Source: an uncultured Pseudomonadales bacterium
GTDB lineage: Bacteria; Pseudomonadota; Gammaproteobacteria; Pseudomonadales; Azotimanducaceae
NCBI GenBank assembly: GCA_938036875.1
Contig: CALHVX010000133.1
Span: forward strand, 1-34,275
Direction of reading: 5' to 3'
DNA length: 34,275 nucleotides
Below are positions 21,869 to 30,548 of this stretch, piece after piece. The notes below the pieces were generated by a model that worked only from the letters and a program-made list of their open reading frames with translations, did not search any database and was not told the DNA's origin. Every line of letters begins with the position of its first letter. Position 1 is the stretch's first letter. The translations under genes were made by a program, and so were the position numbers.

Positions 21869-22945
21869 ATGCTTGCAGAAACGCTACTACCACTCGGCAA
21901 ATTGGACCCCGGTCTGGCCGCGCCTGAGGTGTCGCTAGACGTCACCAGCATTGGGGACCAGGCGCAACAGGTGGAAGCGCTCGGTTACTACGCGTTGGTG
22001 TTAGAAGAAACCAAAGACGATCCTTTTGCCTTGCTGGCCTTGGCTGCCCAAAACACGCAACAGCTTAAGCTGGGCACATCGGTTGCCATCGCCTTTGCCC
22101 GCAGCCCGTTTGTTACCGCCATGTCGGCATGGACGTTGCAAAAAATTTCTAGCGGCCGATTCGAGCTGGGTTTAGGTTCTCAGGTGCGCGCACACATGCA
22201 GCGCCGCTATGGCATTGACTGGCACGCCGCCGGACCTTGGATGCGCGATTACGTTGGCGCGGTGCGAGCCCTTTGGTCAAGCTGGCAGAACGAAGAGCCG
22301 GTGAATTACCAAAGCGAGCACTATCAACTCGATCTGTCGGTGCCACTGTTTACCCCTGCGCCTATACCAGCGCCTAGGATTCCCATCCAAGTAGCAGCAG
22401 TAAACCCATACATGTGCCGGGTGGCTGGCGAGGTGGCCGATGGCGTGCGCTTGCACCCGGTGTGTGACCCCGCCTACATTCGCGATCTGGTGCTGCCGGC
22501 CACCGCCAAAGGCCAGGCCATAGCAGCCCAGGACCTAAGGCGTGAACATCCGCCTTTTGAGCACTGCTTAAAGCCGCTTATTGCTAGCGCCGCTGATGCC
22601 GACACATTGGCCCAACGGGCCGAGGTGGCCAGGCAGCGCTTAGCCTTTTACTTGTCGACCCCCGCCTATCGCAAAGCCTTTGAGAACGCTGATTTGGGGG
22701 ATATTGCCCGAGCAACCAGCCAACTGGCCCGAGAGCAGCGCTGGGATGAGATGGCGGCACAAGTCACAGACGATATGTTGCATCGTTGGGTGGTTGTGGC
22801 CACCCACGACAACTTGGCGGGGGCAATCCAAGAACGCTACGCCGGGCTAATTCAACGCATCGAGGTCAGCATCCCACTCCAAACCCCAGGTGACGTTGAG
22901 GTTCTAAAAGCCGTGGTCTCTAGCCTGAATCAAGCGCAAAACTAG
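21869..22945 (+). CDS. LLM-class flavin-dependent oxidoreductase (TIGR03617-like)
   Basis: A 358-residue luciferase-like (LLM) TIM-barrel protein. The segments LGYYALVLEETKDDPFALLALAAQ, LKLGTSVAIAFARSPFVTAMSAWTLQKISSGRFELGLGSQV and PIQVAAVNPYMCRVAGEVADGVRLHP are typical. Close families are annotated as F420-dependent, but in proteobacteria FMN is an equally likely cofactor; the sequence does not decide. The ATG is contiguous with the stop of the YheT gene. With thioesterase and hydrolase it may act in lipid or acyl-CoA metabolism. Confidence 0.88.
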   Translation: MLAETLLPLGKLDPGLAAPEVSLDVTSIGDQAQQVEALGYYALVLEETKDDPFALLALAAQNTQQLKLGTSVAIAFARSPFVTAMSAWTLQKISSGRFELGLGSQVRAHMQRRYGIDWHAAGPWMRDYVGAVRALWSSWQNEEPVNYQSEHYQLDLSVPLFTPAPIPAPRIPIQVAAVNPYMCRVAGEVADGVRLHPVCDPAYIRDLVLPATAKGQAIAAQDLRREHPPFEHCLKPLIASAADADTLAQRAEVARQRLAFYLSTPAYRKAFENADLGDIARATSQLAREQRWDEMAAQVTDDMLHRWVVVATHDNLAGAIQERYAGLIQRIEVSIPLQTPGDVEVLKAVVSSLNQAQN

Positions 22946-23004
22946 CCGATTCGCAGCCAGCAACCTACAATGCGGGCTAAACCTGACCAAACAAGGGACC
23001 ACTC

Positions 23005-24222
23005 GTGGACCAACTAACGCCAACACAACTGCGTAGCGAAGACGACGCCAAACTCTATGAGACTCTACTGAAGAGCCGCACCGTCCAAAAGGTGAATGAG
23101 CAAATCAGCAAGATGGAGGCAGATAACCCTTACAGTACCCGACGGCGTTTGCTCGCCACGTCGGTCCGGCTAAGCCCAACCATGGCGCCAGATTTGCATC
23201 GGATGGCAGATGAATGCATCGCCGCGCTGGGTATGGAAACACCGCTTGAGCTGTACGCGTTCCCTAGCGCTCAGTTCAACGCCATGTGCTTCAAGCCGGA
23301 AGACGGCAAGCTGTACGTGATGTTCTCATCAAGCCTGCTCGAAGGGTTCACCGAAAACGAGCTCAAGTTTGTTGTGGGCCACGAATTGGGCCACCACGTA
23401 TATCGTCACCACGACATTCCGATAGGTTACATACTTCGCGGGCAGCAACGCCCAGACCCGCGCTTGGCGCTGAGCCTATTTACCTGGTCACGGCATGCAG
23501 AAATTTCCGCAGATCGGGCTGGTGCACATTGCGCCCAAGACTTTGAAGCCGTATCCCGCGCGCTGTTTAAGCTAGCGTCTGGGCTCACGGGCAAGTTCAT
23601 CAAGTTCAACCTGGATGACTTCTTGAAGCAAGTGGATGACATGAGCCTATTGGATGCAGAGCCCGGCGAAAACGCCCCCAAAGAAGACTGGTTCTCGACC
23701 CATCCGTTTAGCCCACTGCGCGTTAAAGCACTACAGCTGTTTGATGATTCCGTGCTGGCTAAAGACGGCAAGACCAGCCGCGCGGATCTTGAGGTTGGCG
23801 TACAACGCCTGATGAGCCTGATGGAGCCCAACTACATGGAGGGCCGCACCAAAGTCTCTGAGGCGATGCGACGATTGCTTTTCTCTGGTGCACTAATGGT
23901 GGCCAATGCAGACGGTGACATCAGCGAAGAAGAGATAGCCGTATTCGAAAAGTTCTTCGGCAAAGGGGCGTTTACCGATTCATTGAACCTAGACAGCATC
24001 GCCGCCGACCTAGACGACCGCATGGCTCAAGTGCAAGAAAAAGCCAGCAACTCCCAGTGTATGCAGGTGTTGCGAGATCTTTGCATTGTTGCTAAAGCGG
24101 ATTCAAAAGAGGCGGAAGTAGGTGATGACGAGCGTGCGGTTCTGTATCGGCTGGCGGATGGGCTGAAAGTGTCCCACTCGTTTATCGAGCAGACCTTGTG
24201 CTGTGATGCTGAGCTGGACTAG
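23005..24222 (+). CDS. M48 metallopeptidase with C-terminal TerB-like domain
   Basis: A 405-residue protein starting at GTG, with AGGGA six to eight bases upstream. The protease domain (about 60-270) has HELGHH (His126, Glu127, His130) and the third ligand Glu166 in EISAD (ExxAD). It has no signal peptide or membrane helix, so unlike most M48 enzymes it is probably cytosolic. The C-terminal part (about 285-395: LMVANADGDISEEEIAVFEKFFG ... IVAKADSKEAEVGDDERAVL) resembles the TerB/DnaJ-associated all-helical domain with acidic metal-binding-like loops. TerB modules occur in stress and membrane-linked systems. The function of this fusion is not known. Confidence 0.82.
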   Translation: MDQLTPTQLRSEDDAKLYETLLKSRTVQKVNEQISKMEADNPYSTRRRLLATSVRLSPTMAPDLHRMADECIAALGMETPLELYAFPSAQFNAMCFKPEDGKLYVMFSSSLLEGFTENELKFVVGHELGHHVYRHHDIPIGYILRGQQRPDPRLALSLFTWSRHAEISADRAGAHCAQDFEAVSRALFKLASGLTGKFIKFNLDDFLKQVDDMSLLDAEPGENAPKEDWFSTHPFSPLRVKALQLFDDSVLAKDGKTSRADLEVGVQRLMSLMEPNYMEGRTKVSEAMRRLLFSGALMVANADGDISEEEIAVFEKFFGKGAFTDSLNLDSIAADLDDRMAQVQEKASNSQCMQVLRDLCIVAKADSKEAEVGDDERAVLYRLADGLKVSHSFIEQTLCCDAELD

Positions 24223-24236
24223 CCCGCATCCACAAC

Positions 24237-24264
24237 AGGACCGGTGCGCTAGGCATCCGGTCCT
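24237..24264. terminator. Hairpin between convergent genes
   Basis: AGGACCGG-12 bases-CCGGTCCT, perfect 8-bp stem, between the M48-TerB stop and the convergent NTF2-like gene, reaching into the last codons of the latter. A plausible bidirectional terminator. Confidence 0.45.
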
Positions 24265-24623
24265 TCAACATGAAACAGCTTGTTATATATCCGCCACTCA
24301 TCCCCTGTCTTCAAAAACGACAAGGTATCCAAAAAAGTCATCCCTAAATAATCATCCCGAACCCGAGCTACCGCCGTATTCCCCGCAATCTCAAGCGACA
24401 CAATCTCCAGCCGCTCTGGCACACCCTGCGCTTTCGGCGAAGGCTGCTGGCTAGCCACAAACCCGGCAAAATCTGCCACCGTCATTTGCTGCAGTCCATT
24501 AGGTAAGTAGCCGGTAATCATGGCCTGCGGATGAAACGCGGCATGGGTCTTGGCTTCACTCGATTCATGCATACACTCAAAGTAGGTTTGCACCACGGCT
24601 TGGATTTGCTGCGTATCTCTCAT
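24249..24623 (-). CDS. NTF2-like / SnoaL-like protein
   Basis: A 124-residue single-domain protein of the NTF2-like superfamily (cone-shaped alpha-beta barrel). The pattern is IQAVVQTYFECMHESSEAKTHAAFHPQAMITGY, then LEIVSLEIAGNTAVARVRDDYLGMTFLDTLSFLKTGDEWRIYNKLFHVE. Members are small enzymes or binding proteins, and the function cannot be told. ATG at 24623 has AGGGG about 8 bases upstream. It follows the serine hydrolase gene by 12 bases. Confidence 0.82.
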   Translation of the reverse strand: MRDTQQIQAVVQTYFECMHESSEAKTHAAFHPQAMITGYLPNGLQQMTVADFAGFVASQQPSPKAQGVPERLEIVSLEIAGNTAVARVRDDYLGMTFLDTLSFLKTGDEWRIYNKLFHVEGPDA

Positions 24624-24635
24624 GTTTTGAACCCC

Positions 24636-25838
24636 TTATAACTGACGTGCAATTGCCCGAAAAAAGTCGATGGTTTCGTTCTCTCTGTAACTGGCTTCAT
24701 CCGTGGTCATCCCATAACTGCTATTCGCTGATAACTTAACGATCACCAAGTCTTCCGCCGGGTTGACGTAGATAAACTGGTTGTACACACCAATAGCAGA
24801 GTACTCCCCTTGATCCCCATCGTGCAGCCACCACTGGTAGCCATACCCCATACCAAAATCGCTAGCACCCACTTCTAAATGCGGAGCATCGGCAACAACC
24901 GATACGGCTACCCAATCCGCTGGCAACACCTGCCTGCCCTCCCAGCGACCGCCGTTGCGATACAGCTCACCCAGCTTCGCGTAGTCACGAGCGGTAGCAT
25001 TTAAACCACCAAACGCCATCTCCATGCCCGTGCCATCGGCTATCCAGTAGGCGGGTGACTCCATACCTAGCGGTTCCCAAAGTTTTTCCTGCATGTAATC
25101 TGTGATGCTGCGACCGGTCGCATTGGTGAGCATTTGACCTAGTACTTGAGTATCCGTGGAGTTGTACAGATTGACCGTACCTGGCGGTTTATCACGCACC
25201 AAGGTGGCTGAAAAGGCGTTCAACGAAGCGCCAGATGCCAACACCCCAGCTAGTCGCCCAATGTCCGAATTCGGGTCGCTATAGTCTTCGTTCCATTTAG
25301 CACCGGATGACATCTGTAGAATGTCTTTGATGCTGACACCGTCATAAGCTGAACCACGCAAACTAGGTACGTACGCGGTCACCGGATCGAGAATGCTCTG
25401 AATGGCACCCTCACCAATCGCAATCCCGATAAGCGCTGAGATAAAACTCTTAGCAACCGACATAGACAGCCAGTTGACGTCACGCCCACCCGTTAGCGAG
25501 TAGTTTTCGTAGCGGACCTCACCATCTTTAAGTACCAGCAATGCACTGGTGTCGGTTTCATCAAGAAAAGCTTGGGTTGGCAGCGCTTGACCACGGAACT
25601 GATAGGTTGCTGGTAACTCGATGGCGTTACCGGTGGGAAACTCATAGGGAGCGGCGGCTGCATTGAGCTTGGTGGTCGGCATCAGGTCTTTGATGCGATT
25701 AAAGTTTTGGTACTGCTCAGCACCTGAAAACAAGGTGCCAAAAAATTGCTCGCGTTCGCTAGCGGTCTGCGAGTTGGTGCAGGCAACAAGCGAACCGGCA
25801 ACCAAAGCACCTAGCGCCAACGTTTTTATCTTAGTCAT
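24636..25838 (-). CDS. Serine hydrolase, beta-lactamase class C-like, lipoprotein
   Basis: A 400-residue penicillin-binding-like serine hydrolase. The N-terminus (MTKIKTLALGALVAGSLVAC) is a lipoprotein signal with the lipid Cys at residue 20. The active-site SxxK motif is SVAK in WLSMSVAKSFIS, the YxN-like motif lies in NLYNSTDTQVL, and a WLHDGDQG region comes late. Such proteins are esterases or peptidases, and resistance is not implied. Longer starts exist up to 25865, but AAGGGGAG six bases before the ATG at 25838 decides for that one. Confidence 0.88.
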   Translation of the reverse strand: MTKIKTLALGALVAGSLVACTNSQTASEREQFFGTLFSGAEQYQNFNRIKDLMPTTKLNAAAAPYEFPTGNAIELPATYQFRGQALPTQAFLDETDTSALLVLKDGEVRYENYSLTGGRDVNWLSMSVAKSFISALIGIAIGEGAIQSILDPVTAYVPSLRGSAYDGVSIKDILQMSSGAKWNEDYSDPNSDIGRLAGVLASGASLNAFSATLVRDKPPGTVNLYNSTDTQVLGQMLTNATGRSITDYMQEKLWEPLGMESPAYWIADGTGMEMAFGGLNATARDYAKLGELYRNGGRWEGRQVLPADWVAVSVVADAPHLEVGASDFGMGYGYQWWLHDGDQGEYSAIGVYNQFIYVNPAEDLVIVKLSANSSYGMTTDEASYRENETIDFFRAIARQL

Positions 25839-25874
25839 ATTCATCTCCCCTTCCATTAGCACCACCAGAAACGG

Positions 25875-26357
25875 CTAGTCATCCAGCCACTTAGTGCAAC
25901 GTTCAATTTCGGAATGATAACCGCGACGCTCGTAGATTCCGGCCGCTCGTCGGTTGGTGTGATACACATGCAACGTCATGGCCTGAGCGCCTCGCGCTTT
26001 CGCCTCCGCTTCTGCCGCATTTAGCAACGCTTTGCCAACACCAGCACCCTCTGCGCTTTCGGCAACACTAATCGCCTCTAAGTGCCCGCTGGGCTTATGG
26101 CTCATAAACTCCGGCTGCATAGTGACTAAGGTGAGGCCAACCACCGTCTCGTTTTGGACGGCAACCTGAGCAAAACACTGGTCCGCTGCACCCCGCAAGT
26201 GCGCTTCAAGTAGTTTGGCATCGCTTTGCCATAGATCAGCAGCATCTCGCTTGGGGATCAGTTCAAAATCACCAAGACGTGGGAGCAACTCACACATCGC
26301 ATCCAGATCACCAAGCTGAGCAAAACGAATAGAAAAATTCACGGGTAACAGTCTCAA
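25875..26357 (-). CDS. GNAT-family N-acetyltransferase
   Basis: A 160-residue GNAT protein. The acetyl-CoA site is visible as ISVAESAEGAGVGKALLNAAEAEAKARG, followed by TLHVYHTNRRAAGIYERRGY. It would transfer an acetyl group to an amine; the acceptor is unknown. Start codons are TTG at 26357 or GTG at 26342, neither with a clear ribosome binding site. It lies 26 bases downstream of the LysE gene on the same strand. Confidence 0.85.
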   Translation of the reverse strand: MRLLPVNFSIRFAQLGDLDAMCELLPRLGDFELIPKRDAADLWQSDAKLLEAHLRGAADQCFAQVAVQNETVVGLTLVTMQPEFMSHKPSGHLEAISVAESAEGAGVGKALLNAAEAEAKARGAQAMTLHVYHTNRRAAGIYERRGYHSEIERCTKWLDD

Positions 26358-26383
26358 AAATTAGTCGGCCTAGGATACCAGCG

Positions 26384-27019
26384 TTAGAGCAGAACTCTGA
26401 CCGCAATAATCACCAACAGCACAGCAAAACAACGGTTGATGCGGCTCCCGTGGCGTTCGATCCAAGCGCTAAACCCAAGCCGCCGTTGCGCTCGCTGCAA
26501 CGCCAGCACCACCACCAAGTACCATGCCGCATCAATACCCGTGGCCAGCAGCACCATGCCCAGCTTTTGCCCCAATGGCGCTGCTTGTTCGACAAATTGG
26601 CTGAACAAAGCCAAAAACCAAAACAGGACCTTGGGGTTCAGCAAGCCGGTAAGAAAACCATCTCGAATGGCTTGGCCATAACTCACCGATGAAGCTCGCT
26701 CAGCATCCCCCTGCGGTGGCAACAAGGGTTGGGCTGCCCCGGTCCAGGCGCCCCAAGCGAGATAGAGCAAAAAGGCGGCGCCCGCCAGGCGCAACGCCTG
26801 CGTCAAGCCAGGCGATTGTGTAACTAGATAAGCCAAACCAAAGACAACCAAGCTTGCGTATAGGCCGACGGCTAACGCATGGCTTATGGACAACAAGACT
26901 CCAGCGACTGAGCCACTGCTTAAGCTGGTCCGCACGACCACCAGCAAACTTGGCCCAGGGGATATAGCGCCGCTCAGGCACACGGCCGCCAACATTAGCC
27001 ACGCATTCCAGCTCAGCAC
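26384..27019 (-). CDS. LysE/RhtB-family exporter
   Basis: A 211-residue inner-membrane exporter with about six helices. The family motif GAISPGPSLLVVVRTSLSSG lies near the N-terminus, and LLNPKVLFWFLALFSQFV in the middle. Known relatives export amino acids and their derivatives. The start is GTG at 27019. It lies in a row with PPOX and GNAT genes with short gaps. Confidence 0.88.
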   Translation of the reverse strand: MLSWNAWLMLAAVCLSGAISPGPSLLVVVRTSLSSGSVAGVLLSISHALAVGLYASLVVFGLAYLVTQSPGLTQALRLAGAAFLLYLAWGAWTGAAQPLLPPQGDAERASSVSYGQAIRDGFLTGLLNPKVLFWFLALFSQFVEQAAPLGQKLGMVLLATGIDAAWYLVVVLALQRAQRRLGFSAWIERHGSRINRCFAVLLVIIAVRVLL

Positions 27020-27065
27020 AACCGGCCCGATGCTAGTGCTTCACAGGCGGTGTTGGCCATCTACT

Positions 27066-27746
27066 CTAAGGTTGGTTTGAGCTTGCTGAGAACTTTTGCT
27101 GAGCTGCAGCAAGGGAAGCAGGCGCTTCAACGCCGTCTAGCAATCTCGGGTCCTCTTCAGGCGCACCCATGGATTGGGTCACCGGCAATACGCCAGCCCA
27201 AATCGGTAGCTCGTAGTCTTCGTCCTCATCTATTGGCGGACCTTGGCGAATCTTTGCGGCCGCTGTTTCTATGTCTACCGCTAGCACACCAGTGGATCGC
27301 AGCTCTTTATCTGTCATCGGGCGAACCTCATCCCAACGATCCGGCAATAGATAATTGGTTACCGCAACCAAGGCGTGCCGCTTCTCTTCAATATCCGTCA
27401 CGTTGCGAAGCTCACCATGCACAACAACCGAACGATAGTTAACCGAATGGTTGAACGCTGAGCGTGCCACGACCAGGCCGTCTATGTGGGTGACGGTGAG
27501 ACAAACGGGGGCCGTTTCAGCCCCGGCTTTGATGATGCGCGCCGCTTTGGCGCCGTGAATGTATAAGGTTTCATCCACACGCACGTAGGCCATGGGGATA
27601 ACCATGGGGCGCGAATTCAATACAAACCCAACATGGGCCACCAAGCCACAGTCCAAGATGGGAAAAACGGTATCGCGGTCGTAGTGAGCACGGGTGCTAT
27701 ACCGAATCTTCCCGTAGGTCCCAGGTTGGTAGTCTTTAGGTGGCAC
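27066..27746 (-). CDS. Pyridoxamine 5'-phosphate oxidase-family flavoprotein (NimA-like)
   Basis: A 226-residue split-barrel flavin-binding protein. TYGKIRYSTRAHYDRDTVFPILDCGLVAHVGF, MVIPMAYVRVDETLYIHGAKAARI and the closing DIETAAAKIRQGPP follow the Pyridox_ox_2 group, which includes NimA-type nitroreductases. The GTG start at 27746 comes 8 bases after the SDR stop and is served by an AGGAAGG located at that stop, so the two genes are coupled. The substrate is unknown. Confidence 0.87.
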   Translation of the reverse strand: MPPKDYQPGTYGKIRYSTRAHYDRDTVFPILDCGLVAHVGFVLNSRPMVIPMAYVRVDETLYIHGAKAARIIKAGAETAPVCLTVTHIDGLVVARSAFNHSVNYRSVVVHGELRNVTDIEEKRHALVAVTNYLLPDRWDEVRPMTDKELRSTGVLAVDIETAAAKIRQGPPIDEDEDYELPIWAGVLPVTQSMGAPEEDPRLLDGVEAPASLAAAQQKFSASSNQP

Positions 27747-27754
27747 TCGCCTTC

Positions 27755-28453
27755 CTACCAGCCGTGTTCTTCACCGTTCCACTTATGGAACGCGGTGGAA
27801 TCATCCAGCGTCATCTTGCCAATGGTTTCAACAATGCCTTGTGCGCTCTCAATGGGCTCTAGGTCTGCACCAGGACCACCCATGTCCGTCTTCACCCAAC
27901 CTGGGTGAATCAGCTGAACGGCAATCCCGTCTTGCTTCATGTCGTCGCCGATCATGCGCATGATTTTGTTGACCGCCGCTTTAGATGCGCAGTAGGCGTA
28001 CATCATATTGATGAACTCAAAGGAGATAGCACCCATCTGGCTGGTGATGGTGACGGCCTTTGGGTTGGTACCCGCCTTCAGGTTGGCACGGAATTGCTGC
28101 AGCATATGCAGGGGCGCGAGCGTGTTGACCTTAAAGGTATCTAGGTAGCCGTCAAAGTCGATGTCCTGGCTAGACTGCATTTCTGGTGCTGGGCCAGCGG
28201 TGCCAGCGTTGTTTAGCAAGATATCCAAGGGCGCATCACCCAAGCGCTCCTTCAAGGCAACCACGCTACTCGGGTCGCCGACATCAACAGCTTCTACGCT
28301 TAGCTTGTTGTTGCTGGCGGCTAGGGCTTGGAGCTCCGTTGCACCGGCTGGATTGCGGCAACCGGCGATCACTGGATAGCCTTGGTCCAAGTAAATTTTG
28401 ACCATCTCTAAGCCGATGCCCTTGTTGGAACCGGTAATCAGTACACTGTTCAT
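27755..28453 (-). CDS. SDR-family oxidoreductase (C-factor-like)
   Basis: A 232-residue short-chain dehydrogenase with ITGSNKGIGLEM, NNAGTAG, TITSQMG and YCASK. The pattern and length resemble the CsgA/C-factor-like group. A longer frame opens at 28567, but ATG at 28453 is preceded by AGGGGA five bases upstream and begins directly at the cofactor motif. It is divergent from pyruvate kinase and first in a same-strand series with PPOX, LysE, GNAT, serine hydrolase and NTF2-like genes. Confidence 0.88.
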   Translation of the reverse strand: MNSVLITGSNKGIGLEMVKIYLDQGYPVIAGCRNPAGATELQALAASNNKLSVEAVDVGDPSSVVALKERLGDAPLDILLNNAGTAGPAPEMQSSQDIDFDGYLDTFKVNTLAPLHMLQQFRANLKAGTNPKAVTITSQMGAISFEFINMMYAYCASKAAVNKIMRMIGDDMKQDGIAVQLIHPGWVKTDMGGPGADLEPIESAQGIVETIGKMTLDDSTAFHKWNGEEHGW

Positions 28454-28584
28454 AGTTTCCCCTGTCATCTTTGGTAAACCCTGAGCATACGCAAGGCAGG
28501 AAACTTTGGCGACCATGCACAAGGTGCTGATCAGCGCTAAGCTTAGATAAATTGACAACCCACTCACTAGGTAAACCGCAAATT

Positions 28585-30030
28585 ATGATGCCCATGCAGC
28601 TGTGCAGGACCAAAATTGTCGCCACCGCCGGGCCCGCCACCGATGGTTTGGAGCATCAGCTTATCCAGGCAGGGGTATCGGTCTTTCGGGTAAATTTTTC
28701 CCACGGCGAAGCCAGCGAGCATCGCCAGCGCGTCACCGCCATCCGCGCAGCGGCCATCGATGCCAAACACCATGTTGCGGTCTTAGGTGACCTACAAGGG
28801 CCAAAAATTCGGATTGGCCAGTTCGCCAACGGAGCAATCGAGCTAACCACTGGTGCAAGTTTCACCATCGATGCCGCTGTGGCCGAAAAGGCGGGAAGCG
28901 ACACCCAGGTTGGCACCACCTACCAGCATTTAGGCGCTGATTGCCAAGCCGGTGATCTGTTGGTCATTGGCGACGGCTTGATCGAGCTGGCGGTAACCGG
29001 GGTGAGTCAGGGCAGAGTGGATTGCCGCGTTATCACCGGCGGCACGCTAAGCGGAGGCAAAGGCATCAACAAACGGGGCGGCGGCTTGTCCGCTGCAGCG
29101 CTCACCCCCAAAGACGAAGCGGACATCAAGCTGGCCGCCGAGCTTGATGTGGACTACCTTGCGGTCTCTTTTCCGCGTTCCGGCGCAGATCTTGAGTACG
29201 CTCGCCAACTGGCGAATGCCGCCCAGCTGCGCTGCCACATCGTCGCTAAGATCGAACGTGCCGAGACCGTGGCTACGGATGAAAGCCTGGACGAACTGAT
29301 CAGGGCTGCTGATGCGGTGATGATTGCGCGTGGCGATCTAGGTATCGAAATTGGTTACCCCGCTTTGATGGGTGTGCAAAAGCGCATCACCCAACGCGCG
29401 CGCGCGTTAAACCGGCCGGTGATCACGGCAACCCAAATGATGGAATCCATGATCGAAAACCCTAGCCCAACCCGAGCGGAGGTATTGGATGTCGCCAACG
29501 CTGTGCTAGATGGCACCGACGCCATCATGTTGTCGGGCGAAACTGCGGTTGGTGCACATCCGGTTAAAGTCATCGAAGCGGTAGTCAGCGTTATGCAGGG
29601 TGCGGAGGCAACCGCCGCTAAGACCCACATCGAACGTCGCAATCAGCCACTAGAAGCCATCGACCATGCCATTGCTCTAGGGGTAATGTCGGTCGCGCGA
29701 CGCTTAGAACGCGTCACCGCCATCGTCTGCTTCACTAGCAGTGGCAACACGCCACGCTTGATGTCTCGCTATCTCGGGCCCATACCCATCTACGCGATGT
29801 TGGAAGAGACCAAAACACTGGCTTGGGTTGCACTGTATCGCGGTGTGCAACCTGTCTTCTTGAACCCCGAGGTTCGCGATTACGAAGCCATGAACCAAGC
29901 TGCCATCCAGTGGCTTGAGGCACAGCAAGCGGTAACCAGCGGTGACCGAGTGATTATCTCAAAAGGGGATTTGCGCGAGGTCCGCCAAAGCGGAGGGACC
30001 AACACGCTCAAAGTCATCGAGATCGATTAG
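28585..30030 (+). CDS. pyk: Pyruvate kinase
   Basis: Glycolytic enzyme converting phosphoenolpyruvate and ADP to pyruvate and ATP, about 481 residues. Family signatures are RTKIVATAGPAT, FRVNFSHG, the catalytic lysine and metal ligand region HIVAKIERAETV, MIARGDLGIEIG, and ATQMMESMIENPSPTRAEVLDVANAV followed by GTDAIMLSGETAVG. The C-terminal allosteric domain has CFTSSGNTPRLMSRY. ATGs at 28585, 28588 and 28594 are all possible; only a weak AGG lies upstream. It is divergent from the SDR gene. Confidence 0.96.
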   Translation: MMPMQLCRTKIVATAGPATDGLEHQLIQAGVSVFRVNFSHGEASEHRQRVTAIRAAAIDAKHHVAVLGDLQGPKIRIGQFANGAIELTTGASFTIDAAVAEKAGSDTQVGTTYQHLGADCQAGDLLVIGDGLIELAVTGVSQGRVDCRVITGGTLSGGKGINKRGGGLSAAALTPKDEADIKLAAELDVDYLAVSFPRSGADLEYARQLANAAQLRCHIVAKIERAETVATDESLDELIRAADAVMIARGDLGIEIGYPALMGVQKRITQRARALNRPVITATQMMESMIENPSPTRAEVLDVANAVLDGTDAIMLSGETAVGAHPVKVIEAVVSVMQGAEATAAKTHIERRNQPLEAIDHAIALGVMSVARRLERVTAIVCFTSSGNTPRLMSRYLGPIPIYAMLEETKTLAWVALYRGVQPVFLNPEVRDYEAMNQAAIQWLEAQQAVTSGDRVIISKGDLREVRQSGGTNTLKVIEID

Positions 30031-30158
30031 TCCCCCAGCCTGCTGGAAAAATGCTTGTCAAACAAAGGTGACAGCCGCGTAAAATCTAGCCGGCTCTTCA
30101 GTTTTGTTGCACCATCGCGTAGATACTGTAGGCCAAAACAGGGTATCTTGGCTCCGCT

Positions 30159-30548
30159 ATGGAACCTTACTACGAAGACGACTCGATCCAAATTGTCCAA
30201 TTCAAAGGTCCAACCTCACTTGACGAAATTCAAGAAGCGTTGGCGGCATTTTTAGAAGACAGCGTGGATCACCGCAAGTTTATGTTGGAGCTGCAACGCG
30301 CCACGTTGGACTTTAGTGTGGATGAGTCCAGCGAGCTGTTTCTTTACCTGGACCAGTATCTGGCCGTGCTAGAACACCGTCTGGTGGTTGTGGTCATTGG
30401 CGATGAGCAGCTGCAACGGCCAGAAACCAAGCGCCTTATCGATAAGCTAATGCCAAAAATCAACGCCAACCCCAACATCTCGTTCGCCAACGATTTAGCG
30501 CAAGCACACGATCTTTTCGCCGACATGGCAGCCCAGAAAGCCTCCTAA
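30159..30548 (+). CDS. Small STAS/SpoIIAA-like protein
   Basis: A 129-residue cytosolic protein beginning MEPYYEDDSIQIVQFKGPTSLDEI. The alternation of strands and helices and the acidic, hydrophobic core (KFMLELQRATLDFSVDE, LVVVVIGDEQLQRPE) suggest a STAS-like fold, but there is no decisive motif. It has no obvious ribosome binding site. Its stop overlaps the convergent MATE-like gene by four bases. An imperfect inverted repeat (30121-30148) lies just upstream. The role is unknown. Confidence 0.68.
   Translation: MEPYYEDDSIQIVQFKGPTSLDEIQEALAAFLEDSVDHRKFMLELQRATLDFSVDESSELFLYLDQYLAVLEHRLVVVVIGDEQLQRPETKRLIDKLMPKINANPNISFANDLAQAHDLFADMAAQKAS

Noticed and set aside
24636-25838. Calling the serine hydrolase an antibiotic-resistance beta-lactamase
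   Set aside because: Only the general SxxK fold family is supported; most such lipoprotein hydrolases are esterases or peptidases.
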